Source: Ensifer sp. BR816
GTDB lineage: Bacteria > Pseudomonadota > Alphaproteobacteria > Rhizobiales > Rhizobiaceae
Length of the DNA: 64,000 nt
Reading direction: 5' to 3'
Assembly (NCBI RefSeq): GCF_000378985.1
Contig: NZ_KB905370.1
Span: 4,051,342-4,115,341, forward strand
Below are positions 1 to 8,215 of this stretch, piece after piece; within the stretch, counting starts at the first letter, position 1, and the number at the start of each line of letters is the position of its first letter. Both the position numbers and the translations under genes were made by a program. The notes under the pieces are model-generated. The model searched no databases and was not told the origin of the DNA. It was given only the letters and a program-made list of their open reading frames with translations.

Positions 1-239
1 TAGCCGATGCCCTGCTTCGCTCGCCGGAACGGCGCCAGTCCATCGAGCGCCATGCCGTTGAAGGAGATCGCGCCGGAACTTACCGGGTGCTGGCCGGTGA
101 TCGCCCGCAACAGGCTCGACTTGCCGACACCGTTGCGGCCGAGCACGCAGGTGATCTTGCCCATCTCGGCCTTGAACGAGACATTGCGAAGCGCCTGGGC
201 GGCACCGTAGTGCAGATTGACGTTTTCGACGCTCAACAT
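1..239 (-). CDS. urtE: Urea ABC transporter ATP-binding protein UrtE (N-terminal part, cut by window edge)
   Basis: The first ~79 residues of a Liv/Urt-type ABC ATPase read leftward off the window. The start ATG at 239 gives MLSVENVNLHYGAAQALRNV, and a Walker A motif GRNGVGKSSLL is visible. It follows urtD by 16 bp in the same direction and is the last gene of the urt operon, where UrtE is the second cytoplasmic ATPase that drives high-affinity urea uptake. Identity rests on operon position as well as on the LivF-like N-terminus; the rest of the protein is outside the window. Confidence 0.9.
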   Translation of the reverse strand, partial: MLSVENVNLHYGAAQALRNVSFKAEMGKITCVLGRNGVGKSSLLRAITGQHPVSSGAISFNGMALDGLAPFRRAKQGIG

Positions 240-255
240 GGTGTGCCCCTCCCGC

Positions 256-1008
256 TTACCGGCCGAGATAGTTCTCGATCACCTTCGGATCGTTGCTGAC
301 GAAATCGATCGAGCCTTCCGCGAGCACCGAGCCTTCGGCGAGGCAGGTGACCTTGACGCCGAGGTCGCGGATGAAGCCCATATCGTGCTCGACGACGACG
401 ACCGATCGGGTCCTGGCGATTTCCTTCAATAGGACCGCGGTTTCCGCGGTCTCCGCGTCGGTCATGCCGGCGACCGGCTCGTCGACGAGCAGCAGTTCCG
501 GCTCCTGGGCGAGCAGCATGCCGATCTCCAGCCATTGCTTCTGGCCATGCGAGAGGTTGGCGGCGAGATCGTCGCAGCGCGCCGTCAGCCGCACGGTCGC
601 AAGAATCTCCTCGATCCGCGCCTTGTCCTCGCCCGTCAGCCGGTAGAACAGTGTCGCGAAGACGCCGCGGCTGCGGTTCAGCGCCAGTTCGAGATTGTCC
701 CAGACTGTGTGGTTCTCGAAGACGGTCGGCTTCTGGAACTTCCGGCCGATGCCGAGTTGGGCGATCTCCGCCTCGTCCTTCCTGGTGAGATCGATGTCGC
801 CCTTGAAGAACACCTCGCCCTCGTCGGGCCGGGTCTTGCCGGTGATGATATCCATCATCGTCGTCTTGCCGGCGCCGTTCGGGCCGATGATGGCGCGCAG
901 TTCCCCCGGCTCGACGATGAAGGAGAGCGAGTTCAACGCCTTGAAGCCGTCGAAGGAGACGGAGACGCCGTCGAGATAGAGCAGGCTTTTCGGTTTCTTC
1001 TCGGTCAT
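256..1008 (-). CDS. urtD: Urea ABC transporter ATP-binding protein UrtD
   Basis: LivG-like ATPase of about 250 residues with Walker A GPNGAGKTT, ABC signature LSHGQKQWLEIG and Walker B LLLVDEPVAGM. The signature and the lengthened loop before it fit UrtD rather than an amino-acid LivG. A GTG at 1017 overlaps the urtC stop as GTGA, but the ATG at 1008 has a GGAG about 9 bases upstream and gives MTEKKPKSLLYLDG, so I chose it. It pairs with UrtE to energise the UrtB/UrtC channel. It is the fourth gene of urtABCDE. Confidence 0.94.
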   Translation of the reverse strand: MTEKKPKSLLYLDGVSVSFDGFKALNSLSFIVEPGELRAIIGPNGAGKTTMMDIITGKTRPDEGEVFFKGDIDLTRKDEAEIAQLGIGRKFQKPTVFENHTVWDNLELALNRSRGVFATLFYRLTGEDKARIEEILATVRLTARCDDLAANLSHGQKQWLEIGMLLAQEPELLLVDEPVAGMTDAETAETAVLLKEIARTRSVVVVEHDMGFIRDLGVKVTCLAEGSVLAEGSIDFVSNDPKVIENYLGR

Positions 1009-1013
1009 GGCGA

Positions 1014-2171
1014 TCACTCCGCGGCCATCGGTTCGGCGAGGCCGGTCTCGTTCTCGAGTCGGCTGGCGGCACGATAGGCGCGGCGCCTGGCAAGATAGTG
1101 CTGGGCCGTGCCGACCACGCCCTTTGGCAGGAACAGGGTGACAAGCACGAACAGCCCGCCGAGCGCAAAGAGCCAGAATTCCGGGAAGGCGGCGGTGAAG
1201 ATGCTCTTGCCGCCGTTGACGAGAATGGCGCCGATGATCGGGCCGATCAGCGTGCCGCGGCCGCCGACCGCGGTCCAGATGACAACCTCGATCGAGTTGC
1301 CCGGCTCGAACTCTCCCGGATTGATGATGCCGACCTGCGGCACATAGAGCGCACCGGCGACACCCGCCATCATCGCCGAGACGGTGAACGCGAAGAGCTT
1401 CATGTGCTCGACCCGGTAGCCAAGGAAGCGGGTGCGGCTTTCCGCATCGCGAAGCGCCACCAGCACCTTGCCGAATTTCGAGCGCACGATGCCGGACGTC
1501 ACGACCAGCGAAAGGGCGAGCGCCAGTGCCGAGGCCGCGAACAGCGAGGCGCGCGTGCCGTCCGCCTGGATGTTGAAGCCAAGAATGTCCTTGAAATCGG
1601 TCAGCCCGTTATTGCCGCCGAAGCCCATGTCGTTCCTGAAGAAGGCGAGCAGCAGCGCATAGGTCATCGCCTGGGTGATGATCGACAGATAGACGCCATT
1701 GACGCGCGAGCGGAAGGCGAACCAGCCGAAGACGAAGGCGATGAGCCCCGGCACCACAACGACCATCAGCGCCGCGAACCAGAACATGTCGAAGCCATGC
1801 CAGAACCAGGGCAGTTCCTTCCAGTTCAGGAACACCATGAAATCCGGCAGCAGCGGATTGCCATAGGAGCCGCGCGCGCCGATCTGGCGCATCAGGTACA
1901 TGCCCATCGCATAGCCGCCGAGCGCGAAGAAGGCGGCGTGGCCGAGCGAGAGAATGCCGCAGAAGCCCCAGACGAGATCGAGCGCCAAGGCGAGTAGCGC
2001 ATAGGTCAGGTATTTGCCGAAGAGCGAGACCAGATAGGTCGGCACGTGCAGCGGATGATCCGGTGCGGTCAACAGGTTGAGCGCGGGTACGAGCGCGGCG
2101 AGCGCCAGCAGGATCGCCACGGCGATGACGATGGTTCGATCCAGCGATTTGACGAGAAACGAGGTGATCAT
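1014..2171 (-). CDS. urtC: Urea ABC transporter permease UrtC
   Basis: LivM-type inner-membrane permease of 385 residues with about ten hydrophobic segments. The stretches WGFCGILSLGHAAFFALGG and GVAGALYVPQVGIINPGEF are typical of UrtC/LivM. The start ATG overlaps the urtB stop (ATGA) and its own stop overlaps the urtD start region, so translation is coupled. It forms the urea pore together with UrtB. Confidence 0.95.
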   Translation of the reverse strand: MITSFLVKSLDRTIVIAVAILLALAALVPALNLLTAPDHPLHVPTYLVSLFGKYLTYALLALALDLVWGFCGILSLGHAAFFALGGYAMGMYLMRQIGARGSYGNPLLPDFMVFLNWKELPWFWHGFDMFWFAALMVVVVPGLIAFVFGWFAFRSRVNGVYLSIITQAMTYALLLAFFRNDMGFGGNNGLTDFKDILGFNIQADGTRASLFAASALALALSLVVTSGIVRSKFGKVLVALRDAESRTRFLGYRVEHMKLFAFTVSAMMAGVAGALYVPQVGIINPGEFEPGNSIEVVIWTAVGGRGTLIGPIIGAILVNGGKSIFTAAFPEFWLFALGGLFVLVTLFLPKGVVGTAQHYLARRRAYRAASRLENETGLAEPMAAE

Positions 2172-3784
2172 GCTTCCACCGCCCGGCCCTTGAGTGCGAA
2201 CAGCCCGCGCGGCCGCTTCTGGATGAAGAGGATGATCAGCACCAGCACGAGGATCTTGCCGAGCACGGCGCCGGCATAGGGCTCCAGGAACTTGTTGAGG
2301 ATGCCGAGCGAGAAGGCGCCGACCAGCGTGCCCCAGAGATTGCCGACGCCGCCGAAGACCACGACCATGAAACTGTCGATGATGTAGCCCTGGCCGAGGT
2401 TCGGCGAGACGTTGTCGATCTGCGAGAGCGCGACGCCCGCCATGCCGGCGATGCCGGAGCCGAGTGCGAAGGTCAACGCATCGATCCAGGGCGTGCGGAT
2501 GCCCATGGAGGAGGCCATGCGCCGGTTCTGCGTGACCGCCCGCATCTGCAGGCCCATCGGGGTCTTCTTCAAGAGGAACAGCAGCGCGGCGAAGACGGCG
2601 AGCGCGAAGAGAATGATCCAGAGACGGTTCCAGGTAATCGTCAACCCGCCAAGCTCGAAGGCGCCAGACATCCAGGACGGGTTGCCGACCTCCTGGTTGG
2701 TCGGACCGAAGATCGTTCGGACCGATTGTTGCAGGATCAGCGAAATGCCCCAGGTGGCGAGCAGCGTCTCGAGCGGGCGACCGTAAAGGAAGCGAATGAC
2801 GCCGCGCTCCATCGCCAGCCCAACCGCACCGGTGACCAGGAAGGCAAGCGGCAGCGCGATCGCCAGCGACCAGTCGAAGAGACCCGGATAGGAATTGCGC
2901 AGGACCTCCTGCACGAGGAAGGTCGTATAGGCGCCGAGCATCACCATCTCGCCATGCGCCATGTTGATGATGCCCATGACGCCGAAGGTGATCGCCAGGC
3001 CGATCGCCGCGAGCAGCAGCACCGAGCCGAGGGAGAGGCCATACCAGACATTCTGGCCGGCGGCCCAGAGCGCCTGTGTCTGCTCGATGCTGGCGAGCGC
3101 CGCTTCGATTTCAGGCTTCAGCGTCTCGTCGGCCGAGCCGAGCGCCGATGAAAGGATGGGAAGCGCCTCGCGGCCGCCCTTTTCCCGGAGCAGCCGCACC
3201 GCCTCCTTCTTCTCCGCGGCGGGCCGGTCGGACATCAACAGCGTCGTGGCGCGCGCCTGTTCGAGCAGGGCGCGCACCTCCGCATCCTTCTCGGCAGCGA
3301 GCGCGCTTTCGACGGCACCGAGCGCATCGGCGTTCGGAGACTGCAGCACGGATTGGGCGGCCCTGAGGCGTGCTTCGCGGTCGGGGCTCAAGAGCGTCAG
3401 GCTGCCAAGCGCGGTGCGGACCGCACGCCGCACGCCATTGTTGACCTTGACCTTGGAAAGCGCCGCCTTCTGCGCCTCGCCGGCGCTTTCGCCGGTGACC
3501 GGGTCGGTGAGCGTCAGCGTCGCACCGCCCTCCTTCGTTAGGAACACTTGGCCGTCCGCCTTGCGGGCATAGAGATTGCCTTCGCCGAGCGCTTCGAGGA
3601 TGGGGACGACCTTGGGATCGCCCGTCTTTGCCAGGGCGGCGATGTGCTCGTCCATGTCGGACAGCTTCGCCTCGCCGAACGCGTTCACCAGCTCGCGCAG
3701 TCCCTCCTCCGCCCGAAGCCCCGAGGTCGGGATCGCGGTGAGAAGAATCAGGGCAAAAAGCACGGTTTGAAAGATGCGGTACAT
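2168..3784 (-). CDS. urtB: Urea ABC transporter permease UrtB with periplasmic N-terminal extension
   Basis: A 538-residue protein. Residues 1-25 are a signal peptide (FALILLTAIPTSGLRA). Residues ~26-240 are a helical, HEAT-like soluble region, and ~245-535 are a LivH-type permease (IGLAITFGVMGIINMAHGE, GGVGNLWGTLVGAF). UrtB proteins commonly carry such an exported N-terminal extension that amino-acid LivH proteins lack, so it supports the urea assignment. The gene follows urtA after an 85-bp gap containing a hairpin. Confidence 0.94.
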   Translation of the reverse strand: MYRIFQTVLFALILLTAIPTSGLRAEEGLRELVNAFGEAKLSDMDEHIAALAKTGDPKVVPILEALGEGNLYARKADGQVFLTKEGGATLTLTDPVTGESAGEAQKAALSKVKVNNGVRRAVRTALGSLTLLSPDREARLRAAQSVLQSPNADALGAVESALAAEKDAEVRALLEQARATTLLMSDRPAAEKKEAVRLLREKGGREALPILSSALGSADETLKPEIEAALASIEQTQALWAAGQNVWYGLSLGSVLLLAAIGLAITFGVMGIINMAHGEMVMLGAYTTFLVQEVLRNSYPGLFDWSLAIALPLAFLVTGAVGLAMERGVIRFLYGRPLETLLATWGISLILQQSVRTIFGPTNQEVGNPSWMSGAFELGGLTITWNRLWIILFALAVFAALLFLLKKTPMGLQMRAVTQNRRMASSMGIRTPWIDALTFALGSGIAGMAGVALSQIDNVSPNLGQGYIIDSFMVVVFGGVGNLWGTLVGAFSLGILNKFLEPYAGAVLGKILVLVLIILFIQKRPRGLFALKGRAVEA

Positions 3785-3815
3785 TCGCCATCTCGCTTGG
3801 CATCTGCAGCAAATC

Positions 3816-3833
3816 CCCGCCCGAACGGGCGTC
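3816..3833 (-). other. Intercistronic hairpin between urtA and urtB
   Basis: The arms CGCCCG and CGGGCG are separated by AA and flanked by further G/C pairs. The structure lies just after the urtA stop in the mRNA and has no T-tract. It is more likely a processing or stability element that raises urtA (binding protein) over the rest of the operon than a full terminator. The function is inferred. Confidence 0.5.
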
Positions 3834-3869
3834 CGGACGGAGGGAATTTCGAGCTATCGCGTCATGAAA

Positions 3870-5162
3870 TCACGAACCCTTGCCGCCGCACTTGCCCGTG
3901 GCCACGTTGAAGTTGCCGCAGGACATCGGCGCCCGCCAATCGGAGATCAGGTCCTTGGAGTCCGGCAGGTAGTCCGACCACTCGTCGCCGACCACCAGGC
4001 CGGGTGTTTCCCAGACGGTCTCGAACTGGCCGTCCGACTGGATTTCGCCGATCAGCACCGGCTTGGTGATGTGGTGGTTCGGCATCATCGTCGAATAGCC
4101 GCCGGAGAGGTTCGGCACCGAGACGCCGATCATCGCGTCGAGCACCGCGTCGGTGTCGGTGGTGCCGGCCTTTTCGACCGCCTTCAGCCACATGTTGAAG
4201 CCGATATAATGCGCTTCCATCGGGTCGTTGGTGACCCGCTTGTCGTTCTTGGTGTAGGCCTTCCAGGTCTTGATGAATTCGGCGTTGGCCGGGTTGTCGA
4301 CCGACTGGAAATAGTTCCAGGCGGCGAGATGGCCGACGAGCGGTCCGGTGTCGAGGCCGGCAAGCTCTTCCTCGCCAACCGAGAAAGCGACCACCGGGAT
4401 GTCTTCGGCCTTGATGCCCTGGTTGCCGAGTTCCTTGTAGAAGGGCACGTTGGCGTCGCCGTTGATCGTCGAGACGACGGCGGTCTTCTTGCCGGCCGAG
4501 CCGAACTTCTTGATGTCGGAGACGATCGTCTGCCAGTCGGAATGGCCGAAAGGCGTGTAGTTGATCATGATGTCCTCGGGCTTGACGCCCTTGGAGACGA
4601 GATAGGCCTCGAGGATCTTGTTGGTCGTGCGCGGATAGACGTAGTCGGTGCCGGCGAGCACCCAGCGCTCGACCTCTTCGTTTTCCATCAGATAGTCGAC
4701 GGCGGGGATCGCCTGCTGGTTCGGCGCGGCACCCGTGTAGAAGACGTTGCGCTGGCTTTCCTCGCCTTCGTACTGCACCGGATAGAAGAGGATCGAGTTC
4801 AGCTCCTCGAAGACCGGCAGCACGGACTTGCGCGACACCGAGGTCCAGCAGCCGAAGACGGCCGAGACCTTGTCGACCGAGACCAGCTCGCGTGCCTTTT
4901 CGGCAAAGAGCGGCCAGTCGGAGGCCGGGTCGACGACGACCGCCTCGAGTTTCTTGCCGAGCAGGCCGCCCTTCTTGTTCTGCTCGTCGATCAGCATCAG
5001 CATGGCATCCTTCAGCGTCGTCTCGGAGATCGCCATGGTGCCGGAAAGCGAATGAAGAATGCCGACCTTGATCGTGTCCTCGGCGGCAAAGGTGCCGTTG
5101 AACGCGGTCGTCGAAAGGACGGCGGCGAGGAATGCGCCGGTGACGCGTGCCCTTATAATCAT
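3870..5162 (-). CDS. urtA: Urea ABC transporter periplasmic binding protein UrtA
   Basis: A type I periplasmic binding protein of about 430 residues. The start ATG at 5162 (MIIRARVTGAFLAAV) was chosen over an in-frame upstream start because AGAGGGG lies about 9 bases before it and it opens directly into a signal peptide ending near TFAAED. Landmarks of the UrtA/FmdD branch are IKVGILHSLSGTMAISE, GCWTSVSRKSVLPVFE and LFYPVQYEGEE. The C-terminus has paired cysteines (SCGNFNVATGKCGG). It captures urea for UrtBCDE and is first in the operon. Confidence 0.95.
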   Translation of the reverse strand: MIIRARVTGAFLAAVLSTTAFNGTFAAEDTIKVGILHSLSGTMAISETTLKDAMLMLIDEQNKKGGLLGKKLEAVVVDPASDWPLFAEKARELVSVDKVSAVFGCWTSVSRKSVLPVFEELNSILFYPVQYEGEESQRNVFYTGAAPNQQAIPAVDYLMENEEVERWVLAGTDYVYPRTTNKILEAYLVSKGVKPEDIMINYTPFGHSDWQTIVSDIKKFGSAGKKTAVVSTINGDANVPFYKELGNQGIKAEDIPVVAFSVGEEELAGLDTGPLVGHLAAWNYFQSVDNPANAEFIKTWKAYTKNDKRVTNDPMEAHYIGFNMWLKAVEKAGTTDTDAVLDAMIGVSVPNLSGGYSTMMPNHHITKPVLIGEIQSDGQFETVWETPGLVVGDEWSDYLPDSKDLISDWRAPMSCGNFNVATGKCGGKGS

Positions 5163-5339
5163 CTGATTGAACCCCTCTAGCTCTGGTCGCCGCAACGGAG
5201 TGCTGGTTCTCCTTGGCCGTTGCTTGAGGGATCATCGACGAGCAGCGTTGCACTGCACATACGTCATTCTACGTAGGCGACTGGGGGAAGAAGGAAGTCC
5301 TGGAAACCGAAGCACGTCGGCTGCTGTTATCCGTAGCTG

Positions 5340-7397
5340 TCAACGGAGGTTTGCGGAGGCAGGAGCGCAGGTGACGTCGGTGTGGATCACGTGATCTTCT
5401 GTCCCGAATGCAATGCCGTTGTAGTCGAAGCAGAAGCGCTTCGGCAGGATGCGGAAGAGGTATCGCTTGCCGCAGGCGGCCGGGATTTCGATACTGTAGC
5501 GCCGCGGTGCGGAGGCAGGGAGCGGCTCGGTCCACTTCCGGTGACCGACGAACGAGGCGTCTTGCACGAGAGACGTGGAGCCGGAAAAGCCGACCTTTCC
5601 CACGATGGTCGCGAGGCGATCACCCCGGGCCTCGGCCATTGTCGGAAAATCATCGCTACGGGGAGCGGTCGTCTGCGAGATCGCTTCCGTCTTGATGGCG
5701 ATATTGAAACGTACGTCGTCGCGTTCGGGCACTTGACCGTAGCCGTTCAGATATGTCCAGGACAGCCGGATCGCATGCTTGAACCCATCTCTCGGCGCAG
5801 ACAGGGCGACGATCTCGGTTGCAAGGTCCTGGGGAACGTAGCCGTCACCGGTCCGGCCAGGAGACGGACAGGCCGTGTAAAGGGGCCGGTAGCCGCATTC
5901 CGCCCCGCCTGCATCCCACAGGCACTGGCTGAGCGCTTGCCATTCGTCGTCGGTTACTTCCGGCGATTGTTCCGAGAGATCGCCGCCGTAGTGCGGCAGC
6001 ATCCACGGATGGATCTTGCCTTCGCCGCCTCTTGTCGCCCAGACCGTCCGGTGCTCGCCCACGGCCGCCAGAAATTCTCTCTGCCCGAGAAGCGGCAGCG
6101 CTCGCTCCGGAGACAGTATCGCGGTCGGCTTCTTTCCCGCCGCGTCGGCCGCGAAGCGCTGGCCCGTTTCTTGCGTCGTCAGCACGTGGCATGACGTGCA
6201 TGGATGCCCCGGCAGGGAGACGACCTTTGCCTGCGTCATCCGCGCCCTTCGAGCCGCCGTGTAGCTGGAGCCGATGACCCGGAACGGAGCTTCGGCTCGC
6301 CCTTTCCGCTGCGGCAGAAACGTTCCGAGACCGAACGCCGTCGATCTCTCATCCTTGTTGCCGCGAAGATACCCTACCCTTGCCTGCTTGACGTGCGGAC
6401 CGATGACATAGGGCTCCTTATTGTCGTGGCAGGCGAAGCAATCGACCCGGAACGACTTGTCGTACATATCCTCGGTGCGCGACCTGCCTGCGGCGTCGGC
6501 ATAGGACTGCCCGCCTGGCGGCGGAAACGTCTCCCTCCAATCGAAGGTTTCACGGTCCTTCCGCCCGTCGATGAAGGCGATCTCCCCGGTGAGCTCGTTG
6601 AAACCGATTGCGCCGTAAAGGGCGAATCTGGGATCCCACTCCTGCCAGTAGGGATCACTGCTCAGTTCGAGGTTCTTGGACGACTTCCTGCACAGAAACA
6701 GCCACTCCACGGGGCCGCGCGCGACGCGGCTCAGACGGGAGTTCATGCCGCAATAGGTCACCATTCCGGCGAGCGAAGGCTTGTCGCATCTGTCGACCTG
6801 GTCCGTCCATTTGACGTGCCGTCCGCTCGCGTCGACGTGCTCGAACTGCAGGGCGTTCGAGTTCGCGGGATTGCGCCTTAGCTCGACGAGATTGCCGTCA
6901 ACTTCGAGACTGAGGCGCCTCGATCCTTCCGCGAGGCAATCCCCCGCGGGCACCGGCCCGAACACGGCACGAAGCTCGTCGCCGAACTTTGTGATCGGCG
7001 CCTCGGTGGCTGCGGCCGGTGCCCATAGCAGCTCGCGGTTCCAGGCCTCCAGAGCCTCGGCGAAGCCGTCGGTGCGACCGAAGGGCCATAGCCGCGCAAC
7101 CAGATCGCGAATGGTAGCCTCGGTCGACTGGAATCGCAGCACCATCTCGCGACAGGCGTGGAACGTATCGTGAGGCGTCGGGCGACGCTGCGATTGCTGG
7201 GCGGAAGCGACCTGTCCGGGCTCGACGAGGCCCGGAGGAGGTATGGTGCATCCCGTGGACGGCTCGCAGCCAGAGCCCGAGGTGCATTGCGACCGACGGC
7301 GCATCGCTTCAACAGCGATGCCGAAATCTTCCCCCTCGGATGCGAAAGCAACCGTGGTCGCGCCGAAAAGGGCGAAGAGCAGAAAGCACCGGCGCAT
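5340..7397 (-). CDS. Exported protein of unknown function with two haem c (CXXCH) motifs
   Basis: A 685-residue protein that I do not recognise as a named family. Residues 1-20 form a signal peptide ending AFASEG. Two canonical haem-attachment motifs, CFACH (near residue 320) and CTSCH (near residue 405), lie about 85 residues apart in the middle, so a periplasmic dihaem c-type protein is likely. Many other cysteines (for example in SQCTSGSGCEPSTGC and CGYRPLYTAC) suggest disulfides. GGAAGGAAG precedes the ATG. It is co-directional with, and 19 bp downstream of, the SnoaL-like gene, so the two probably form an operon. The haem count is seen in the sequence; the redox role is inferred. Confidence 0.75.
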   Translation of the reverse strand: MRRCFLLFALFGATTVAFASEGEDFGIAVEAMRRRSQCTSGSGCEPSTGCTIPPPGLVEPGQVASAQQSQRRPTPHDTFHACREMVLRFQSTEATIRDLVARLWPFGRTDGFAEALEAWNRELLWAPAAATEAPITKFGDELRAVFGPVPAGDCLAEGSRRLSLEVDGNLVELRRNPANSNALQFEHVDASGRHVKWTDQVDRCDKPSLAGMVTYCGMNSRLSRVARGPVEWLFLCRKSSKNLELSSDPYWQEWDPRFALYGAIGFNELTGEIAFIDGRKDRETFDWRETFPPPGGQSYADAAGRSRTEDMYDKSFRVDCFACHDNKEPYVIGPHVKQARVGYLRGNKDERSTAFGLGTFLPQRKGRAEAPFRVIGSSYTAARRARMTQAKVVSLPGHPCTSCHVLTTQETGQRFAADAAGKKPTAILSPERALPLLGQREFLAAVGEHRTVWATRGGEGKIHPWMLPHYGGDLSEQSPEVTDDEWQALSQCLWDAGGAECGYRPLYTACPSPGRTGDGYVPQDLATEIVALSAPRDGFKHAIRLSWTYLNGYGQVPERDDVRFNIAIKTEAISQTTAPRSDDFPTMAEARGDRLATIVGKVGFSGSTSLVQDASFVGHRKWTEPLPASAPRRYSIEIPAACGKRYLFRILPKRFCFDYNGIAFGTEDHVIHTDVTCAPASANLR

Positions 7398-7416
7398 GCG
7401 GCTTCCTTCCGCGGAC

Positions 7417-7977
7417 CTATCTGGCCATCAGACTGGGGCGAGCGTCGACCGGCGTGACGACGAGCCTCTGCATTACGAGATTGTTCCTGCGAACCAGGGT
7501 GGCAGATATGAACGCCAAGTAGTCAGGCTGGGATGAAGACATATCTACCGACTGGATAAACACCACGGCAACCATTTTTACCTCGATCGCATCGTCGCGC
7601 TTGCCTATGAGGTAGTTGCCCAGCAGCCGCCTTGTGTTGAGTCCTCTCTCGGTCAAAGGCCTGAAGACACTGTTGAAATGGTTCGCGATCTCCGTGGGAG
7701 TCTTGACGACGACATCCGGTTGAGTCGCCCCGGTCTTGCACAGCTCATACGAACCGTCATCGCTGAACAAGCTGCTCAGCACGGCCGTATCTCTGTTGTC
7801 CATTGCCCAGCCATATCTCGCCATCAGGTCTATGACCTCGTTGCGCTCATCATTCGTCACGCCGGCGGGCTGGAAGCTCTTCCACGCGTCGCCTGCGGGA
7901 CACTGCGCAGCCGCGATTACAGGCATGCCTAACACCAAAACTGCCGCAGGCAGCAAACACTTGATAATGTTGCGCAT
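7417..7977 (-). CDS. Small secreted SnoaL/NTF2-like protein
   Basis: A 186-residue protein with a signal peptide (CLLPAAVLVLGMPVIAAA). It is followed by a SnoaL-like cone fold of the kind found in polyketide cyclases and ring dehydratases: an EVIDLMARYGWAMDNRD helix, LFSDDGSYELC, and a C-terminal sheet FISATLVRRNNLVMQRL. Two Cys residues could form a disulfide. AGGTG lies before the ATG. It is the first gene of a two-gene unit with the dihaem protein. The substrate or ligand cannot be told. Confidence 0.7.
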   Translation of the reverse strand: MRNIIKCLLPAAVLVLGMPVIAAAQCPAGDAWKSFQPAGVTNDERNEVIDLMARYGWAMDNRDTAVLSSLFSDDGSYELCKTGATQPDVVVKTPTEIANHFNSVFRPLTERGLNTRRLLGNYLIGKRDDAIEVKMVAVVFIQSVDMSSSQPDYLAFISATLVRRNNLVMQRLVVTPVDARPSLMAR

Positions 7978-8215
7978 GGGAACACCTAATTGGCTATGGG
8001 CATTCGAGCCCGGTTAAAAGCGAGAAGACTGCAAAGCATTTCGATGCCATGCTGCGGGAATCGCGCGAAAGAGCACGCGACTTCCTCCGCCAATGCGGCT
8101 GCATCGGCGACCTGGAAACTTCGGCTTTCAAAACAGGATTTTTCCCGTTACTAATGTAGCTTCATTGCAATAAAAGCGCAAGTTGAGGGCCTTCGCGTCG
8201 CGTGACGGGGGTACG

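Noticed and set aside
233..1168. 311-codon minus-strand ORF
   Set aside because: Alternative frame of urtD; Arg-rich with no motif.
3774..5180. 468-codon plus-strand ORF
   Set aside because: Antisense to urtA, with no ribosome site or recognisable fold.
5163..5339. Possible sigma-54 promoter before urtA (CAGCACTCCGTTGC)
   Set aside because: The conserved GG of the -24 box is absent and the spacing is one base short.
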